DNA of 64,000 bases from W2P13-069 sp051876105. GTDB taxonomy: Bacteria > Actinomycetota > Coriobacteriia > Coriobacteriales > QAMH01. A program made the translations under genes and the position numbers. The stretch lies in contig JBJEHN010000065.1 in the NCBI GenBank assembly GCA_051876105.1, positions 7,814 through 71,813 of the forward strand. The letters are read 5' to 3'. Of the stretch, positions 35,633 through 44,428 are shown in pieces. Every line of letters starts with the position of its first letter. Positions within the stretch are counted from its first letter, which is position 1. The notes under the pieces are model-generated. The model had not been told where the DNA came from. It did not search any database and was given only the letters and a program-made list of their open reading frames with translations.

Positions 35633-37582
35633 CTAGATGTCGAGGAAACGCTCGTCGACGTCTTTGGCGTGCTCGGTGATGAAGTTCTTGCGGCACTCGA
35701 CGTCGCTGCCCATCAGCTCGCTCACGATGCGGTCGACCTCTGCGGCGTCGTCGATGCGGACCTGGCGCAGGGTGCGGGTCTCGGGCTCCATGGTGGTCTC
35801 CCAGAGCTGCTGGGCATCCATCTCGCCGAGGCCCTTGTAGCGCTGGACCTCGTACTTGCTTGGGTCATCGAGGTTGCTCATGCACTCGCGCAGGGCCTCG
35901 TCGTTGTAGAGGTACTGCAGGATCTTGCCGGTGCGGCTGTTCTTCTTCTTCAGGCCGTAGAGCGGCGGGCAGGCGATGTAGATGTAGCCGCGGTTGATGA
36001 GGTCGGGCATGAAGCGGAAGAAGAAGGTGAGCAGCAGGATGGCGATGTGCGCGCCGTCGACATCGGCATCGGTCATGATGATGATGCGGTGGTAGCGGGC
36101 CTTGTCGCCGTCGTACTCGTCGCCGATGCCGGTGCCGATCGCGGTGATGAGGCTGGTGATCGTCTCGGAGGACAGCGAGCGGCTCAGGCCGGCGCGCTCG
36201 ACGTTGAGGATCTTGCCGCGCAGGGGCAGGATGGCCTGGTAGCTGCGCTCGCGCGCCTGCTTGGCCGAGCCGCCTGCGGAGTCGCCCTCGACGATGTAGA
36301 GCTCGGTGAGGGCCGGGTCCTTGATAGAGCAGTCCGCCAGCTTGCCGGGCATGGAGGCGCCGTCGAGCACGCCCTTGCGGCGCGTTGCCTCGCGGGCCTT
36401 GCGGGCGGCGGCGCGGGCCTTGGCGGCCTGGGCGGCCTTCTTGGTGATGGCTTTAGCGGGGTTGGGGTGCTCTTCGAGGTACTCGGCCAGGCCCTTGGTC
36501 ACAGCGGTCTGCACCAGGCCGCGGATCTCCGTGTTGCCGAGCTTGGTCTTGGTCTGGCCCTCGAACTGCGGCTCGTGCAGGCGCACGGAGACGATGGCAG
36601 TAAGGCCCTCGCGGATGTCCTCGCCGGTGAGGTTCTCGTCCTTCTCCTTGAGGATGCCCACGCGGCGGGCGTAGTCGTTGATGGTGCGGGTGAGCGCGTT
36701 GCGGAAGCCCTCGAGGTGGGTGCCGCCGTCAACGGTGTTGATGTTGTTGGCGAACGAGAGTGTGTTCTCGGAGTAGCTCTCGTTCCACTGCATGGCGATG
36801 TCGACCTCGCCGGCCTCACTGCGACCCTCGAAGTAGATGGGGGTGGCGGCGCCTACGATGGTCTTTCCCTCGTTGAGCCACTTGGCGTAGTCGAGCAGGC
36901 CGTTGTTGAACTGGAAGACATCCTGCTTGACCTCGCCGCTCTGCTCGACCTTGCGCAGGTCCTTCAGCGTGAGCTTGAGGCCCTTGTTGAGGAAGGCCGT
37001 CTGGCGCAGGTGGGTCTTGAGGGTGTCATAGTCGAACTCCGTGGTCTCGAAGATCTCTGCATCAGGCCAGAAGGTGACGGTGGTGCCGGTGGTCTTGGAC
37101 TTGCCGATAACCTCCATCTTGCCCACGGTCTTGCCGTCTTTGAAGTTCATCTCGTAGATCTTGCCGTCGCGGCGGACCTGGACCTTGACGTCTGTGGAGA
37201 GCGCGTTGACGACGGAGACACCCACGCCGTGCAGGCCGCCGGAGACCTTGTAACCGTCTCCGCCGAACTTGCCGCCGGCATGCAAGACGGTGAGGACAAC
37301 CTCGAGGGTGGGGATCTTGAGCTTGGGGTGCTTGTCGACGGGGATGCCGCGGCCGTTGTCCTCGACCGTGCAGGAGCCGTCTTCGTTGATGATCACGTCG
37401 ATCTTGTTGCAGAAGCCGCCCAGGGCCTCGTCGACAGAGTTGTCGACTACCTCCCACACGAGGTGGTGCAGGCCGCGCGGGCCGGTGGAGCCGATGTACA
37501 TGCCAGGGCGCTTGCGGACGGCCTCGAGGCCCTCGAGCACCTGGATGTCTTTACCGGAATAGGTGGATTCGGTCTTTGCCAA
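35633..37582 (-). CDS. gyrB: DNA gyrase subunit B
   Basis: 649-aa ATPase subunit: GHKL domain with VVDNSVDEALGGF, VEDNGRGIPVD, HAGGKFGGDGYKVSGGLHGVG; transducer domain; TOPRIM with EGDSAGGSAKQARER, LPLRGKILNVE and DADVDGAHI; C-terminal RYKGLGEMDAQQLWETTM. Start codon is TTG at 37582, supported by TAAGGAG 5 nt upstream and by the conserved MAKTEST beginning. The alanine/lysine stretch KKAAQAAKARAAARKAREATRRKG is the normal linker to TOPRIM. It forms an operon with gyrA. An upstream gap of 217 nt separates it from recF. Confidence 0.98.
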   Translation of the reverse strand: MAKTESTYSGKDIQVLEGLEAVRKRPGMYIGSTGPRGLHHLVWEVVDNSVDEALGGFCNKIDVIINEDGSCTVEDNGRGIPVDKHPKLKIPTLEVVLTVLHAGGKFGGDGYKVSGGLHGVGVSVVNALSTDVKVQVRRDGKIYEMNFKDGKTVGKMEVIGKSKTTGTTVTFWPDAEIFETTEFDYDTLKTHLRQTAFLNKGLKLTLKDLRKVEQSGEVKQDVFQFNNGLLDYAKWLNEGKTIVGAATPIYFEGRSEAGEVDIAMQWNESYSENTLSFANNINTVDGGTHLEGFRNALTRTINDYARRVGILKEKDENLTGEDIREGLTAIVSVRLHEPQFEGQTKTKLGNTEIRGLVQTAVTKGLAEYLEEHPNPAKAITKKAAQAAKARAAARKAREATRRKGVLDGASMPGKLADCSIKDPALTELYIVEGDSAGGSAKQARERSYQAILPLRGKILNVERAGLSRSLSSETITSLITAIGTGIGDEYDGDKARYHRIIIMTDADVDGAHIAILLLTFFFRFMPDLINRGYIYIACPPLYGLKKKNSRTGKILQYLYNDEALRECMSNLDDPSKYEVQRYKGLGEMDAQQLWETTMEPETRTLRQVRIDDAAEVDRIVSELMGSDVECRKNFITEHAKDVDERFLDI

Positions 37583-37799
37583 TTCAACTCCTTACAATAT
37601 ATGAAGCGCGCCATGACAGATGGCACGCTTCCCTCGTAAGTTCTTGGTTGCATATTCTACCTTATAGAGCCTGTTTTGTCCCGCTTCAGAGGCCCTACAA
37701 ACGCCCTGAGAGGCCGTTTCAAGGCAAAAACGAGTCCACTCGCCAAATCAAAGCCCAAAACACCCCAGAGCCGCGTTTTTTAGCCAAATCTCAGATAAC
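37583..37799. other. gyrB leader / recF tail spacer
   Basis: 217 nt without a gene. TAGAAT (minus strand, about 37650) may be the gyrB -10. GAGGCC occurs twice in direct orientation (37689 and 37712). No clear terminator for recF and no DnaA box were seen. Confidence 0.4.
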
Positions 37800-38978
37800 T
37801 CAGTAGCTGTGGCGGGTGCCCTCTATAGGGAGCTCGACCACCTGGGCCTGCGCAAGCAGCTCGGGTGAGAAGTAACCCAGGTTCGTGGTGGTGATGAAGG
37901 CTTGTGTGCTGCCTTCGATGAAGGCGGTGAGGGCGGTGCGGCGGGTTGCGTCGAGCTCGCTCATCACGTCGTCGAGCAGCAGCACCGGGTCCGTCCCGGC
38001 AAACTCGCGCACCAGCTCGACCTCGGCCAGCTTCCAGGCAAGCACGATGGTGCGCTGCTGCCCCTGCGACGCGAAGAGCCGCGCGTTGCGCCCGTTGATG
38101 AAGAATGCCAACTCGTCTTTGTGCGGCCCGACGAGGCTCGTCTTGCGCGAGAGCTCCTGCCCTGTAAGCAGCGCAGACCAGCGCGCGATGACCTCCTGCA
38201 CCTGCTCCACGCCCAGCTCGAGCAGGTGGTCGGTCTGGCAGATGCTGCCCAGTCCGGGGATGTCGCCGCGCTGGTGGCCCCCGTCGTCGAAGCGCATCCA
38301 GCTTGGCAGGTAGAGGCAGCTCAGCTCCTCCCCCTCCACGAGCTGGGGGTAGATGCGCTCCATGTGCGCGGCCAGGCGCGAGAACAACCGCATTCGCTTG
38401 ACGCACAGGCGCGCACCGTAGGCCGCCAGGCTCTCGTCCCAGCTCTCGAAGAGCGGGCCGACATGAACGCCCTCCTTCAGCAGCAGGTTGCGCTGGCGCA
38501 GGGCGCTCGCGTAGTCGGCCTTGAGGGCGCCGTAGCTCTTTGAGAGCTGCACACCCAGGCTGTCGAGCGCGTCGCGGCGCTGCGAGCTGGCCGCCTTGAC
38601 GAGCTGGAGATGGTCGGGGATGAACAGCACGCTGGGGCAGGTGCCGCGCAGGGCGGCCGCCGTCTTCCTCTTGCCGTTGACCTCGTAATTGCGCTTGCCG
38701 CCGGCCGCCGTCATCCGGTGATCGACGACGCGGTTTTGCGCCGGGTCCTCGAGCCGCGCGCTGATCGAGGCGCTGGCGGCGTCCCAGCTCACGACCTCGT
38801 CCCACGACGGCTTGCGGAACGACTCGCCAGCAGTGAGCAGCTGTATCGCCTCGATGATGTTGGTCTTGCCCACGGCGTTGGGCCCCACCAAGACGACCAG
38901 CGGGCCCAAGCCCGCCAGCTCGAGGCAGCTGTAGCCCCTGTACTCGCTGAAGCGTATCTCTGTGATGCTGAGTCCCAT
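37800..38978 (-). CDS. recF: DNA repair/replication protein RecF
   Basis: 392-aa SMC-like ATPase acting at stalled forks and gaps to load RecA. Motifs: Walker A GPNAVGKTNIIEAI, the Q-loop-type QQRTIVLAWKLAE, and Walker B VLLLDDVMSELDATRR. The start MGLSITEIRF is the family's usual N-terminus; there is no Shine-Dalgarno, but TTGTATCAT lies 9-17 nt upstream, so the message may be leaderless (inference). Normally recF follows dnaN directly; here a plus-strand DciA-like gene is inserted between them, and recF is transcribed divergently from it. Confidence 0.95.
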   Translation of the reverse strand: MGLSITEIRFSEYRGYSCLELAGLGPLVVLVGPNAVGKTNIIEAIQLLTAGESFRKPSWDEVVSWDAASASISARLEDPAQNRVVDHRMTAAGGKRNYEVNGKRKTAAALRGTCPSVLFIPDHLQLVKAASSQRRDALDSLGVQLSKSYGALKADYASALRQRNLLLKEGVHVGPLFESWDESLAAYGARLCVKRMRLFSRLAAHMERIYPQLVEGEELSCLYLPSWMRFDDGGHQRGDIPGLGSICQTDHLLELGVEQVQEVIARWSALLTGQELSRKTSLVGPHKDELAFFINGRNARLFASQGQQRTIVLAWKLAEVELVREFAGTDPVLLLDDVMSELDATRRTALTAFIEGSTQAFITTTNLGYFSPELLAQAQVVELPIEGTRHSY

Positions 38979-39088
38979 AGCACGTGATGATACAAGATGC
39001 TGCGCCGTGCGGCCCCTGCGCGCGCAAGCTGTGGGGGCAAGCGCGCCGCGCATGTAGTACCGTGTACCAAAGACGCTAAGGAGGCCCT

Positions 39089-39682
39089 ATGACAGAGTTG
39101 CGCAGCGGGGGAACAGACCTGGGCGGCGCCGTGCGCGAGCTGCTGGAGATCATCGAGCGCCGCAACCCCGAGGTGGTCGCCAGCGCGCGCAACTCCCGTG
39201 CCTGGGCCCAAGCGGCAGACGAGGCACAGCGCTCCCACACCTGCGCCGTCTACACCGTCCCCGGCACAGGCGGCGCCGAGGTCGTGGTCTACGTCGACTC
39301 AAACATCTGGGCCACCGAGCTCAGCCTCCAAGGCGAGCTGCTGCGCCTGAAGATGAACATCGCCCTGCGCGATGCAGCAGAGCACGCCGGCACCTTCGAC
39401 CCGCAGGCAGACAACGAGCGCGTCAAGAAGCTGAGGTTCGCCACCAGCCGCGAGCGCTACCGCAGCGCCCGCCCCGAAGACACGAGCACTGCCCAGCAAC
39501 TGCTCGACGAGGGCATGCACTACGACGTCGAGCCCCTCCCCCTCACCCATGAGGAAGAGGCGCAGCTCGAGGCCCAGGCAGCCGCCATCGAGAACCCCCA
39601 GGTCCGCAAAGCCGCTCTAGAGGCCATGAGGGCCGACGCCATGCTCAAGAAGGCGCTGTCGAACCAAAGCAAAGAAGCCTGA
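39089..39682 (+). CDS. DUF721/DciA-like protein
   Basis: 197-aa protein with a central DUF721 (DciA) domain: TCAVYTVP, VVVYVDSNIWATELSLQGELLRLKMN (compare the family's V-x-V-x-S-x-x-W-A-x-E-L), and a conserved KKLRF strand. A C-terminal helical tail of about 80 residues follows. DciA is the ancestral loader/operator of the replicative helicase DnaB, and in actinobacteria a DUF721 gene sits between recF and gyrB on the same strand. Here it is on the opposite strand, between recF and dnaN, converging on dnaN with only 11 nt between stops. TAAGGAGG precedes the ATG. Confidence 0.85.
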   Translation: MTELRSGGTDLGGAVRELLEIIERRNPEVVASARNSRAWAQAADEAQRSHTCAVYTVPGTGGAEVVVYVDSNIWATELSLQGELLRLKMNIALRDAAEHAGTFDPQADNERVKKLRFATSRERYRSARPEDTSTAQQLLDEGMHYDVEPLPLTHEEEAQLEAQAAAIENPQVRKAALEAMRADAMLKKALSNQSKEA

Positions 39683-39693
39683 AGAAGGCGCTG

Positions 39694-40794
39694 TTAAGCG
39701 AGCCTCACAGGCATGGCCAGGTAGAGGAAGCTGTCGTCATCGGCAGCGTGGAGGGTGCCGGGCTTGAGGCTGCTCTGCAGCTTGATGAGCACGTCGCCCT
39801 CGACCGCCTGCAAGCCGTCGAGCAGGTACTGGTGGTTGAAGGCGATCTCCATGCTCTCTCCTTCGACCTCGGCCGCGAGCGCAGCGCGGCTGGCACCTAC
39901 GTCCTGGGTCTTGGCAGAGACGGTGACCTTCTGCTCGTCAACGTCGAACGCAAAGCGCACCGGTGTGTGCGCTTGAGCCAGGATGCTCACGCGCTTGACG
40001 GTTGCGATGAGCTCTTGCACGGGCAGCTTGATGGTGCAGGCAGAGTCCTTGGGCAACAGCTGCTTGTAGTTGGGGTAGGTGCCCTCGATCTTGCGGCTGA
40101 CGAAGGTGCATGCACCGAAGCTGAACACGACCTGGTTCTCGGAGAAGGCGATGGTGATCGCCTCGTAGCCGCTGGCCATCTTCGTGACGTCCTCGAAGAT
40201 GCGGCCCGGGATGATCGCCTGGAAGGGCTCGTACGGGTCGCCCTCCTCGATCAGCACGTCTGCCACAGCCAGGCGGTAGCTGTCTGTGGCGGCAAGGCGC
40301 ACTGTGTCGTCCTCGACGGCGAAGAGTATGCCGGTGAGGATGGCACGGCTCTCGTCGCGCGAGACGGCCTTGCCCACCTTGCGCACCGCGTCTGAGAGGC
40401 GCTTGGAAGGCAGCACCACCTTGGTGCTCGTCTCGACCTGCGGGAAGGCGGGGAAGTCCACTGGGTTCAGAGTGGAGAGGGTGAAGGCGCTGTCAAGGCA
40501 GCTGATGACGACCTGGTCTGCATCCGTGGCAACGGTGACCGCCGCGTCTGGCAGGGCCTTGGAGATGTCGCCGAAGAGCTTGCCCGGCACCACGGTGCGG
40601 CCCGGCTCCACGACGTCTGCCACGATGGAGTGGCGGATGGATATCTCCAGGTCTGTGGTCTGGAAGGTGACCGAGCTGTCCTCCGCGCTCACGAGGATGC
40701 CGCTGAGGATGGGCAGCGTGCTCCTGGACGACATGCCCTTTGACACGATGTTCAGGACTTCGATGAGCTCGTCTTTCGCTATGTTGAACCTCAT
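39694..40794 (-). CDS. dnaN: DNA polymerase III beta subunit (sliding clamp)
   Basis: 366-aa clamp with three repeated domains. Recognisable segments: MRFNIAKDELIEVLNIVSKG, RSTLPILSGILV, KLFGDISKALPD, LAATDSYRLAV, EGTYPNYKQLLP and the C-terminal FLYLAMPVRLA (the usual ...MPMR end). It encircles DNA and tethers polymerase. GGGGCAAG precedes the ATG. Between it and dnaA lie 261 nt containing a perfect palindrome and DnaA boxes. Confidence 0.98.
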   Translation of the reverse strand: MRFNIAKDELIEVLNIVSKGMSSRSTLPILSGILVSAEDSSVTFQTTDLEISIRHSIVADVVEPGRTVVPGKLFGDISKALPDAAVTVATDADQVVISCLDSAFTLSTLNPVDFPAFPQVETSTKVVLPSKRLSDAVRKVGKAVSRDESRAILTGILFAVEDDTVRLAATDSYRLAVADVLIEEGDPYEPFQAIIPGRIFEDVTKMASGYEAITIAFSENQVVFSFGACTFVSRKIEGTYPNYKQLLPKDSACTIKLPVQELIATVKRVSILAQAHTPVRFAFDVDEQKVTVSAKTQDVGASRAALAAEVEGESMEIAFNHQYLLDGLQAVEGDVLIKLQSSLKPGTLHAADDDSFLYLAMPVRLA

Positions 40795-40831
40795 GGCGCT
40801 TGCCCCAATCCCGGTTTCCCGGCTCCTGTTA

Positions 40832-40851
40832 TATATAAGACCTCTTATATA
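40832..40851. promoter_or_regulatory. Perfect AT palindrome in the dnaN leader
   Basis: TATATAAGA-CC-TCTTATATA, 9-bp arms with a 2-nt centre, in an AT-rich stretch that probably contains the dnaN promoter. It may be an unwinding or operator site; no known factor is assigned. Confidence 0.5.
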
Positions 40852-40869
40852 AATACATTTAGTAATAGT

Positions 40870-41040
40870 AATAAAGCAGGTGGAAATGTGGAGGTGTGTG
40901 CGTCACCGCACGTCAGCCCCTGTTTTCCCATCAACAACGCTGTTGAAAACAGCCGAGCTCTCTCCACAGCCGCTTTTCCACAGTTTTCACCTTCTCACAG
41001 ACGGCCAACATGTTCTCCACCAGCTTATCCCCAGGGTGTG
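40870..41040. other. dnaA-dnaN intergenic DnaA-box cluster
   Basis: One-mismatch boxes TTTTCCACA (40974-40982) and TTATCCCCA (41025-41033), plus CTCTCCACA, and a GCTGTT-gaa-AACAGC hairpin at about 40939. Such clusters next to dnaA serve as secondary origin sites or for autoregulation. Confidence 0.6.
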
Positions 41041-41055
41041 ACACAGCTTGCTCCC

Positions 41056-42630
41056 TTACGAGCGCGCGCGGATGCGGTCGTTCAGCTCGGCGATCTGGTC
41101 GTACAACAGGCGGTTGTCCTGCTGGTCGCTCTCTATCTTGTTCACGCTGTGCATGACCGTGGTGTGGTCGCGGTTGCCGAACTTCTTGCCGATGCTCTCG
41201 AGGCTTTCGTCTGTGAGGTAGCGGCACAGGTAGATGGCGATGTGGCGCGGCAGGGTGATGCCCTTGCTGCGCTTGCTGCCGATGATGTCCTCGTGGCTCA
41301 CCTGGAAGTAGCGCTCGACCTCCGCCTGGATGGTCGAGATGCTCACCTTGGTGTCGCGCAGCGCGGGGAAGAAGTCCTGCAGTATCTCCTGCGCCTCGTC
41401 GACCGTGATCTCCGGTTTGCGGGTGAGGTTCATGTTGCCGATGAGGCGGGTGATCGCACCCTCCATCTCGCGGATGTTGGTGGAGGCGCTTTCCGCCAGC
41501 CAACTGAGCACGTTGTCTGGGATCACACCGCAGAAGGTGGTTGCCTGCTGCACGCGCAGGTAGCTGTTCTTGATGATGGCCAGGCGGGTCTCGTAGTCGG
41601 GCGGCTTGATGTCTGCCAGCAGGCCGCTCACAAAGCGGCTGCGCATGCGGTCGTCCATGTCGATGTCCTTGGGCGCGCGGTCTGCGCTGAGCACGACCTG
41701 CTTTGCCTGGCTGGTCATCTCGTTGAAGATGTTGAAGAGCTGGTTGATGGTCTCGTCCTTGCCTTCCAAGTACTGTACGTCGTCAACCAGCAGGACGTCG
41801 GCGTGGTGGTACTTGGTGTTGAAGCCGCCCCAGCTGTTGCGCTGCGTTGCCTCGACGTAGTCGTTGAGGAACTCGTTGGCGCTCACATAGCAGGTGGCCA
41901 TGTTGGGGTAGTTCTGGCCGATGTAGTTGGCGATGGAGACCAGCAGGTGGGTCTTGCCCAAGCCGCTCGAGCCGTAGATGAACAGCGGGTTGTAGACGAT
42001 GCCCGGCTGCTCGGCCACGGCCAGCGCCGCCCCGCGGGCGAACTCGTTGCTCTTGCCCACGACGAAGGTCTCGAACGTGCACTTGGAGAACAGCGCCTCG
42101 TTGCCGGTGCGGCGGGATTGCTGCCCGGGCTGTTGCGCGGGCTGTGCTTGCTGCACCTGCGCCTGGCCGCCTGCTCCGGGCAGGTCGCTCATCTGCACAT
42201 AGGTGTTCATCCACTCGGGCACGGCGGGGCTTTCCGCCGGCGCAGGCTGCGGGTCGAGGTTGGGTATGGCGAACACGGGGTTCTGCTCGGGTGCGGGGGC
42301 CTTCTGGCTTGCCACTTGCACGGCTGCTGCCGCTGGGTTGCCCTGCGGCGCGGTGGGCTGCGGAGCGGGCGCGGCTTGGGCGGCGGGGTTGCCGGCGATC
42401 TGCACGGTGTAGGCAGCGCCGCTTGCCGCCAGCGCGGCAGCAGAGATCTCTCCCAGGTAGTTGCGGCGCACCCAGCTCTCGACCTGCTCGTTGTTGGTCA
42501 GGAGGATGAACTGGTCGCCGAAGACGCCCAGCGGGTGGAGCTGCCCTAGGAAGAAGTTCTTCGGGTCGTCCTCCCCCACCCCGTCGAGCATGATGGCCAG
42601 CGTCTTTGCCCAGAGCTCGTCTTTGTCCAT
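41056..42630 (-). CDS. dnaA: Chromosomal replication initiator DnaA
   Basis: 524-aa initiator. Domain I (1-90), a long Pro/Gln/Ala-rich domain II (about 75-180), AAA+ domain III with IYGSSGLGKTHLL, LLVDDVQYLEGKDETI and SRFVSGL, and domain IV with the DnaA-box-reading helix RDHTTVMHSVNKI. It binds DnaA boxes at oriC and opens DNA. Start MDKDELWAK lies 3 nt after the stop of the GHKL/winged-helix gene, with only a weak AGCAGGTG ribosome site, so translation probably depends on coupling to that gene. Confidence 0.98.
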   Translation of the reverse strand: MDKDELWAKTLAIMLDGVGEDDPKNFFLGQLHPLGVFGDQFILLTNNEQVESWVRRNYLGEISAAALAASGAAYTVQIAGNPAAQAAPAPQPTAPQGNPAAAAVQVASQKAPAPEQNPVFAIPNLDPQPAPAESPAVPEWMNTYVQMSDLPGAGGQAQVQQAQPAQQPGQQSRRTGNEALFSKCTFETFVVGKSNEFARGAALAVAEQPGIVYNPLFIYGSSGLGKTHLLVSIANYIGQNYPNMATCYVSANEFLNDYVEATQRNSWGGFNTKYHHADVLLVDDVQYLEGKDETINQLFNIFNEMTSQAKQVVLSADRAPKDIDMDDRMRSRFVSGLLADIKPPDYETRLAIIKNSYLRVQQATTFCGVIPDNVLSWLAESASTNIREMEGAITRLIGNMNLTRKPEITVDEAQEILQDFFPALRDTKVSISTIQAEVERYFQVSHEDIIGSKRSKGITLPRHIAIYLCRYLTDESLESIGKKFGNRDHTTVMHSVNKIESDQQDNRLLYDQIAELNDRIRARS

Positions 42631-42633
42631 GGC

Positions 42634-43569
42634 TTACACCTGCTCTCTCAATGCTGCCAGACCCAGCTGGGTCAGCATGCGCTTGCCCTTGTGGTTCTCG
42701 TCGCTCATCAGCATCCCCGCCTTCTGGAGCTTGTCGAGGACGCGGTACGCCGTTGCGGTGGGGATGCCCATGCGGTTGGTGATGTCTGTGGGGCCCACGC
42801 TCATCTCCGTTGCCAGCGCCAGGATGTCGAGCTCGCGCTGGTCGAGCGGGACGGCGCCGGCTGCGGGGGTGAGAGCTGCAGGCGTGGTGGCCGCTCGCTG
42901 GGCGGTGCCGTAGGCAGGCTGCTGCCACTGCGGTTGGGCCGGCTGCTGCCATGCGCTGCCCGGCGCCTGCATCTGCTGCTGCCACATGCCGGCGTCTTGC
43001 TGCGGGTAGGGCTGCGCGTACTGCGCTGCCTGCGTGGGCACCTGCACGACCGGGCTCTCCTGGTAGACGACCGGCTGCTGCTGTATGCCTGCGTTGCGGT
43101 CGACAGCGATGGTCACCACCGCGCCGTCGCGTATGTTGTCCTCTATGACCAGCCGCCCGTTGGAGAACTTGAGGTACTCCTTCACGATGGGCAGCCCGCT
43201 GCCTACGCCGCGGATATAGCCCTTCATCTCTGCGGTTGCGCTCGAGAAGCCGGGCAGCTGGACGCGGTCCTTGTTCTCGATGCCAGGGCCCTGGTCTGCA
43301 AAGCGTATCGTGCAGCCGCGGTCCAGGATGCTGACCGTTATCTCCTTGAACTGGGCGTGGATGAAGTTCTCCGAGACCTCGCGGATGACGGTGTAGGGGA
43401 TCACCCCACCCTGCTGGGTCGCCAACTCGTAGGTGGTCGAGGCGATGCTCTCTATATAGTGTGAGACCTCGTCTGGCTGGATCTCCACGATGCGCGGCGC
43501 AGAGAGAAGATCGTCGTAGACGGCGATGCGCGCCACCTGCGTTGCGGTAACAGGCTCTTCCTGGGGCAT
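42634..43569 (-). CDS. GHKL-type ATPase with C-terminal winged helix, encoded directly upstream of dnaA
   Basis: 311-aa protein. Residues 35-158 form a histidine-kinase-like ATPase fold: N-box REVSENFIHA (E64, E67, N68), G1 box ADQGPGI (D92, G94, G96), G2 box GVGSGLPIVKEYL (G121-G125). There is no phospho-acceptor histidine domain, so it resembles anti-sigma kinases (SpoIIAB/RsbW) more than sensor kinases. A Gln/Pro/Ala-rich linker (163-225, with QQQP and WQQPA repeats) joins a winged helix (240-311, ITNRMGIPTATAYRVLDKLQ). GAGGAGG precedes the start at 43569. The stop is 3 nt before dnaA. The function is unknown; control of dnaA or of replication in response to ATP is an attractive inference. 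Confidence 0.85.
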   Translation of the reverse strand: MPQEEPVTATQVARIAVYDDLLSAPRIVEIQPDEVSHYIESIASTTYELATQQGGVIPYTVIREVSENFIHAQFKEITVSILDRGCTIRFADQGPGIENKDRVQLPGFSSATAEMKGYIRGVGSGLPIVKEYLKFSNGRLVIEDNIRDGAVVTIAVDRNAGIQQQPVVYQESPVVQVPTQAAQYAQPYPQQDAGMWQQQMQAPGSAWQQPAQPQWQQPAYGTAQRAATTPAALTPAAGAVPLDQRELDILALATEMSVGPTDITNRMGIPTATAYRVLDKLQKAGMLMSDENHKGKRMLTQLGLAALREQV

Positions 43570-43574
43570 CGTTC

Positions 43575-44180
43575 CTCCTCTCGCGTGGCTTGGGTGTGAA
43601 AAAGTGTAGTTTTCCACAGAGAAATTCACAATCGTTTTCCCGAAAAAACTCCAGCCCTTGCTTCTCGTTTCATTTCATTTCAGGTTTCCGCATATATGAA
43701 ATACCTATCTACCTGCTGTTTTCAATGTTTTCCACATTACTTTCCACCTCTGTTGAAAACTATGGAGAAAACTGAAACAAGTGTGGAAACTGTGGTTGAA
43801 AGATGAGAAAGGCAATCGAGAAGCTGCTTGGGTACACACTTGAACAGCGGATTTGGGTACTTATCCACATTTCAGATTATTTCAAGAGGCGGAATCCACT
43901 GAAAACACCCCCTGTTTCAAGCTGTCTCTTTTCACAAAGTGCTGAAAAATCGTCCTGAAATAGTTCTGAAACGAGTTTTCCCCAATACAGATCTCGCAGA
44001 TTCACCCGCTGTGGTAAAAGTTCACAGAGTTTTCCCCAGCAAACCCGTGTTTAACAACAGGGTTTTCCCCGTTTTCCACATTTTGGGAAGTTTTTTCCCA
44101 CTTGCCCTTGCATTGGGTGATAGCCCGTGCAGGTGAACAGATACGAACAACCCTGCACAAAACGTCGTTCGCATGCGGTT
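43575..44180. other. oriC: Chromosomal replication origin region (oriC)
   Basis: About 600 nt without genes between rpmH and the dnaA operon. Contains one perfect DnaA box TTATCCACA (43861-43869), one-mismatch boxes TTTTCCACA at 43610-43618, 43728-43736 and 44072-44080, further TTTTCCCC variants at about 43976, 44031 and 44061, reverse-oriented TGTGGAAA near 43783, and AT-rich stretches (for example around 43670-43720) suited to unwinding. Gene orientation diverges on either side. Confidence 0.88.
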
Positions 44181-44181
44181 C

Positions 44182-44210
44182 TTGACGATTTTTGTGAAGG
44201 CAAATATAAT
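44182..44210 (+). promoter_or_regulatory. rpmH promoter
   Basis: Near-consensus TTGACG (44182-44187), 17-nt spacer, TATAAT (44205-44210), 56 nt before rpmH; it drives the rpmH-rnpA-yidD-yidC cluster. Confidence 0.88.
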
Positions 44211-44265
44211 CTCGGGGCTTATGTAATCAATTAAGGGGTTCGTTTACCCTAGGAGGAATGCCGCA

Positions 44266-44400
44266 ATGAAACGTACTTATCAGCCTAACAAGCGTCGTCG
44301 CGCCAAGACCCATGGCTTCCGTGCCCGCATGGCTACCCGCGGTGGCCGTGCTGTTCTGAAGGCCCGCCGCGCAAAGGGCCGCAAGCGCCTGACCGTCTAG
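44266..44400 (+). CDS. rpmH: 50S ribosomal protein L34
   Basis: 44-aa basic protein MKRTYQPNKRRRAKTHGFRA... ending RAKGRKRLTV, the complete and typical L34 sequence. AGGAGGAA lies 8 nt before the ATG. It opens the conserved origin-proximal cluster and is followed at once by rnpA. Confidence 0.99.
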   Translation: MKRTYQPNKRRRAKTHGFRARMATRGGRAVLKARRAKGRKRLTV

Positions 44401-44428
44401 CAACGGCAGGGCTTGGTTGGAGGAGCCC

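Noticed and set aside
43590..44136. Short plus-strand frames in the origin region
   Set aside because: They consist of DnaA-box and AT-rich sequence; no ribosome site and no protein-like composition.
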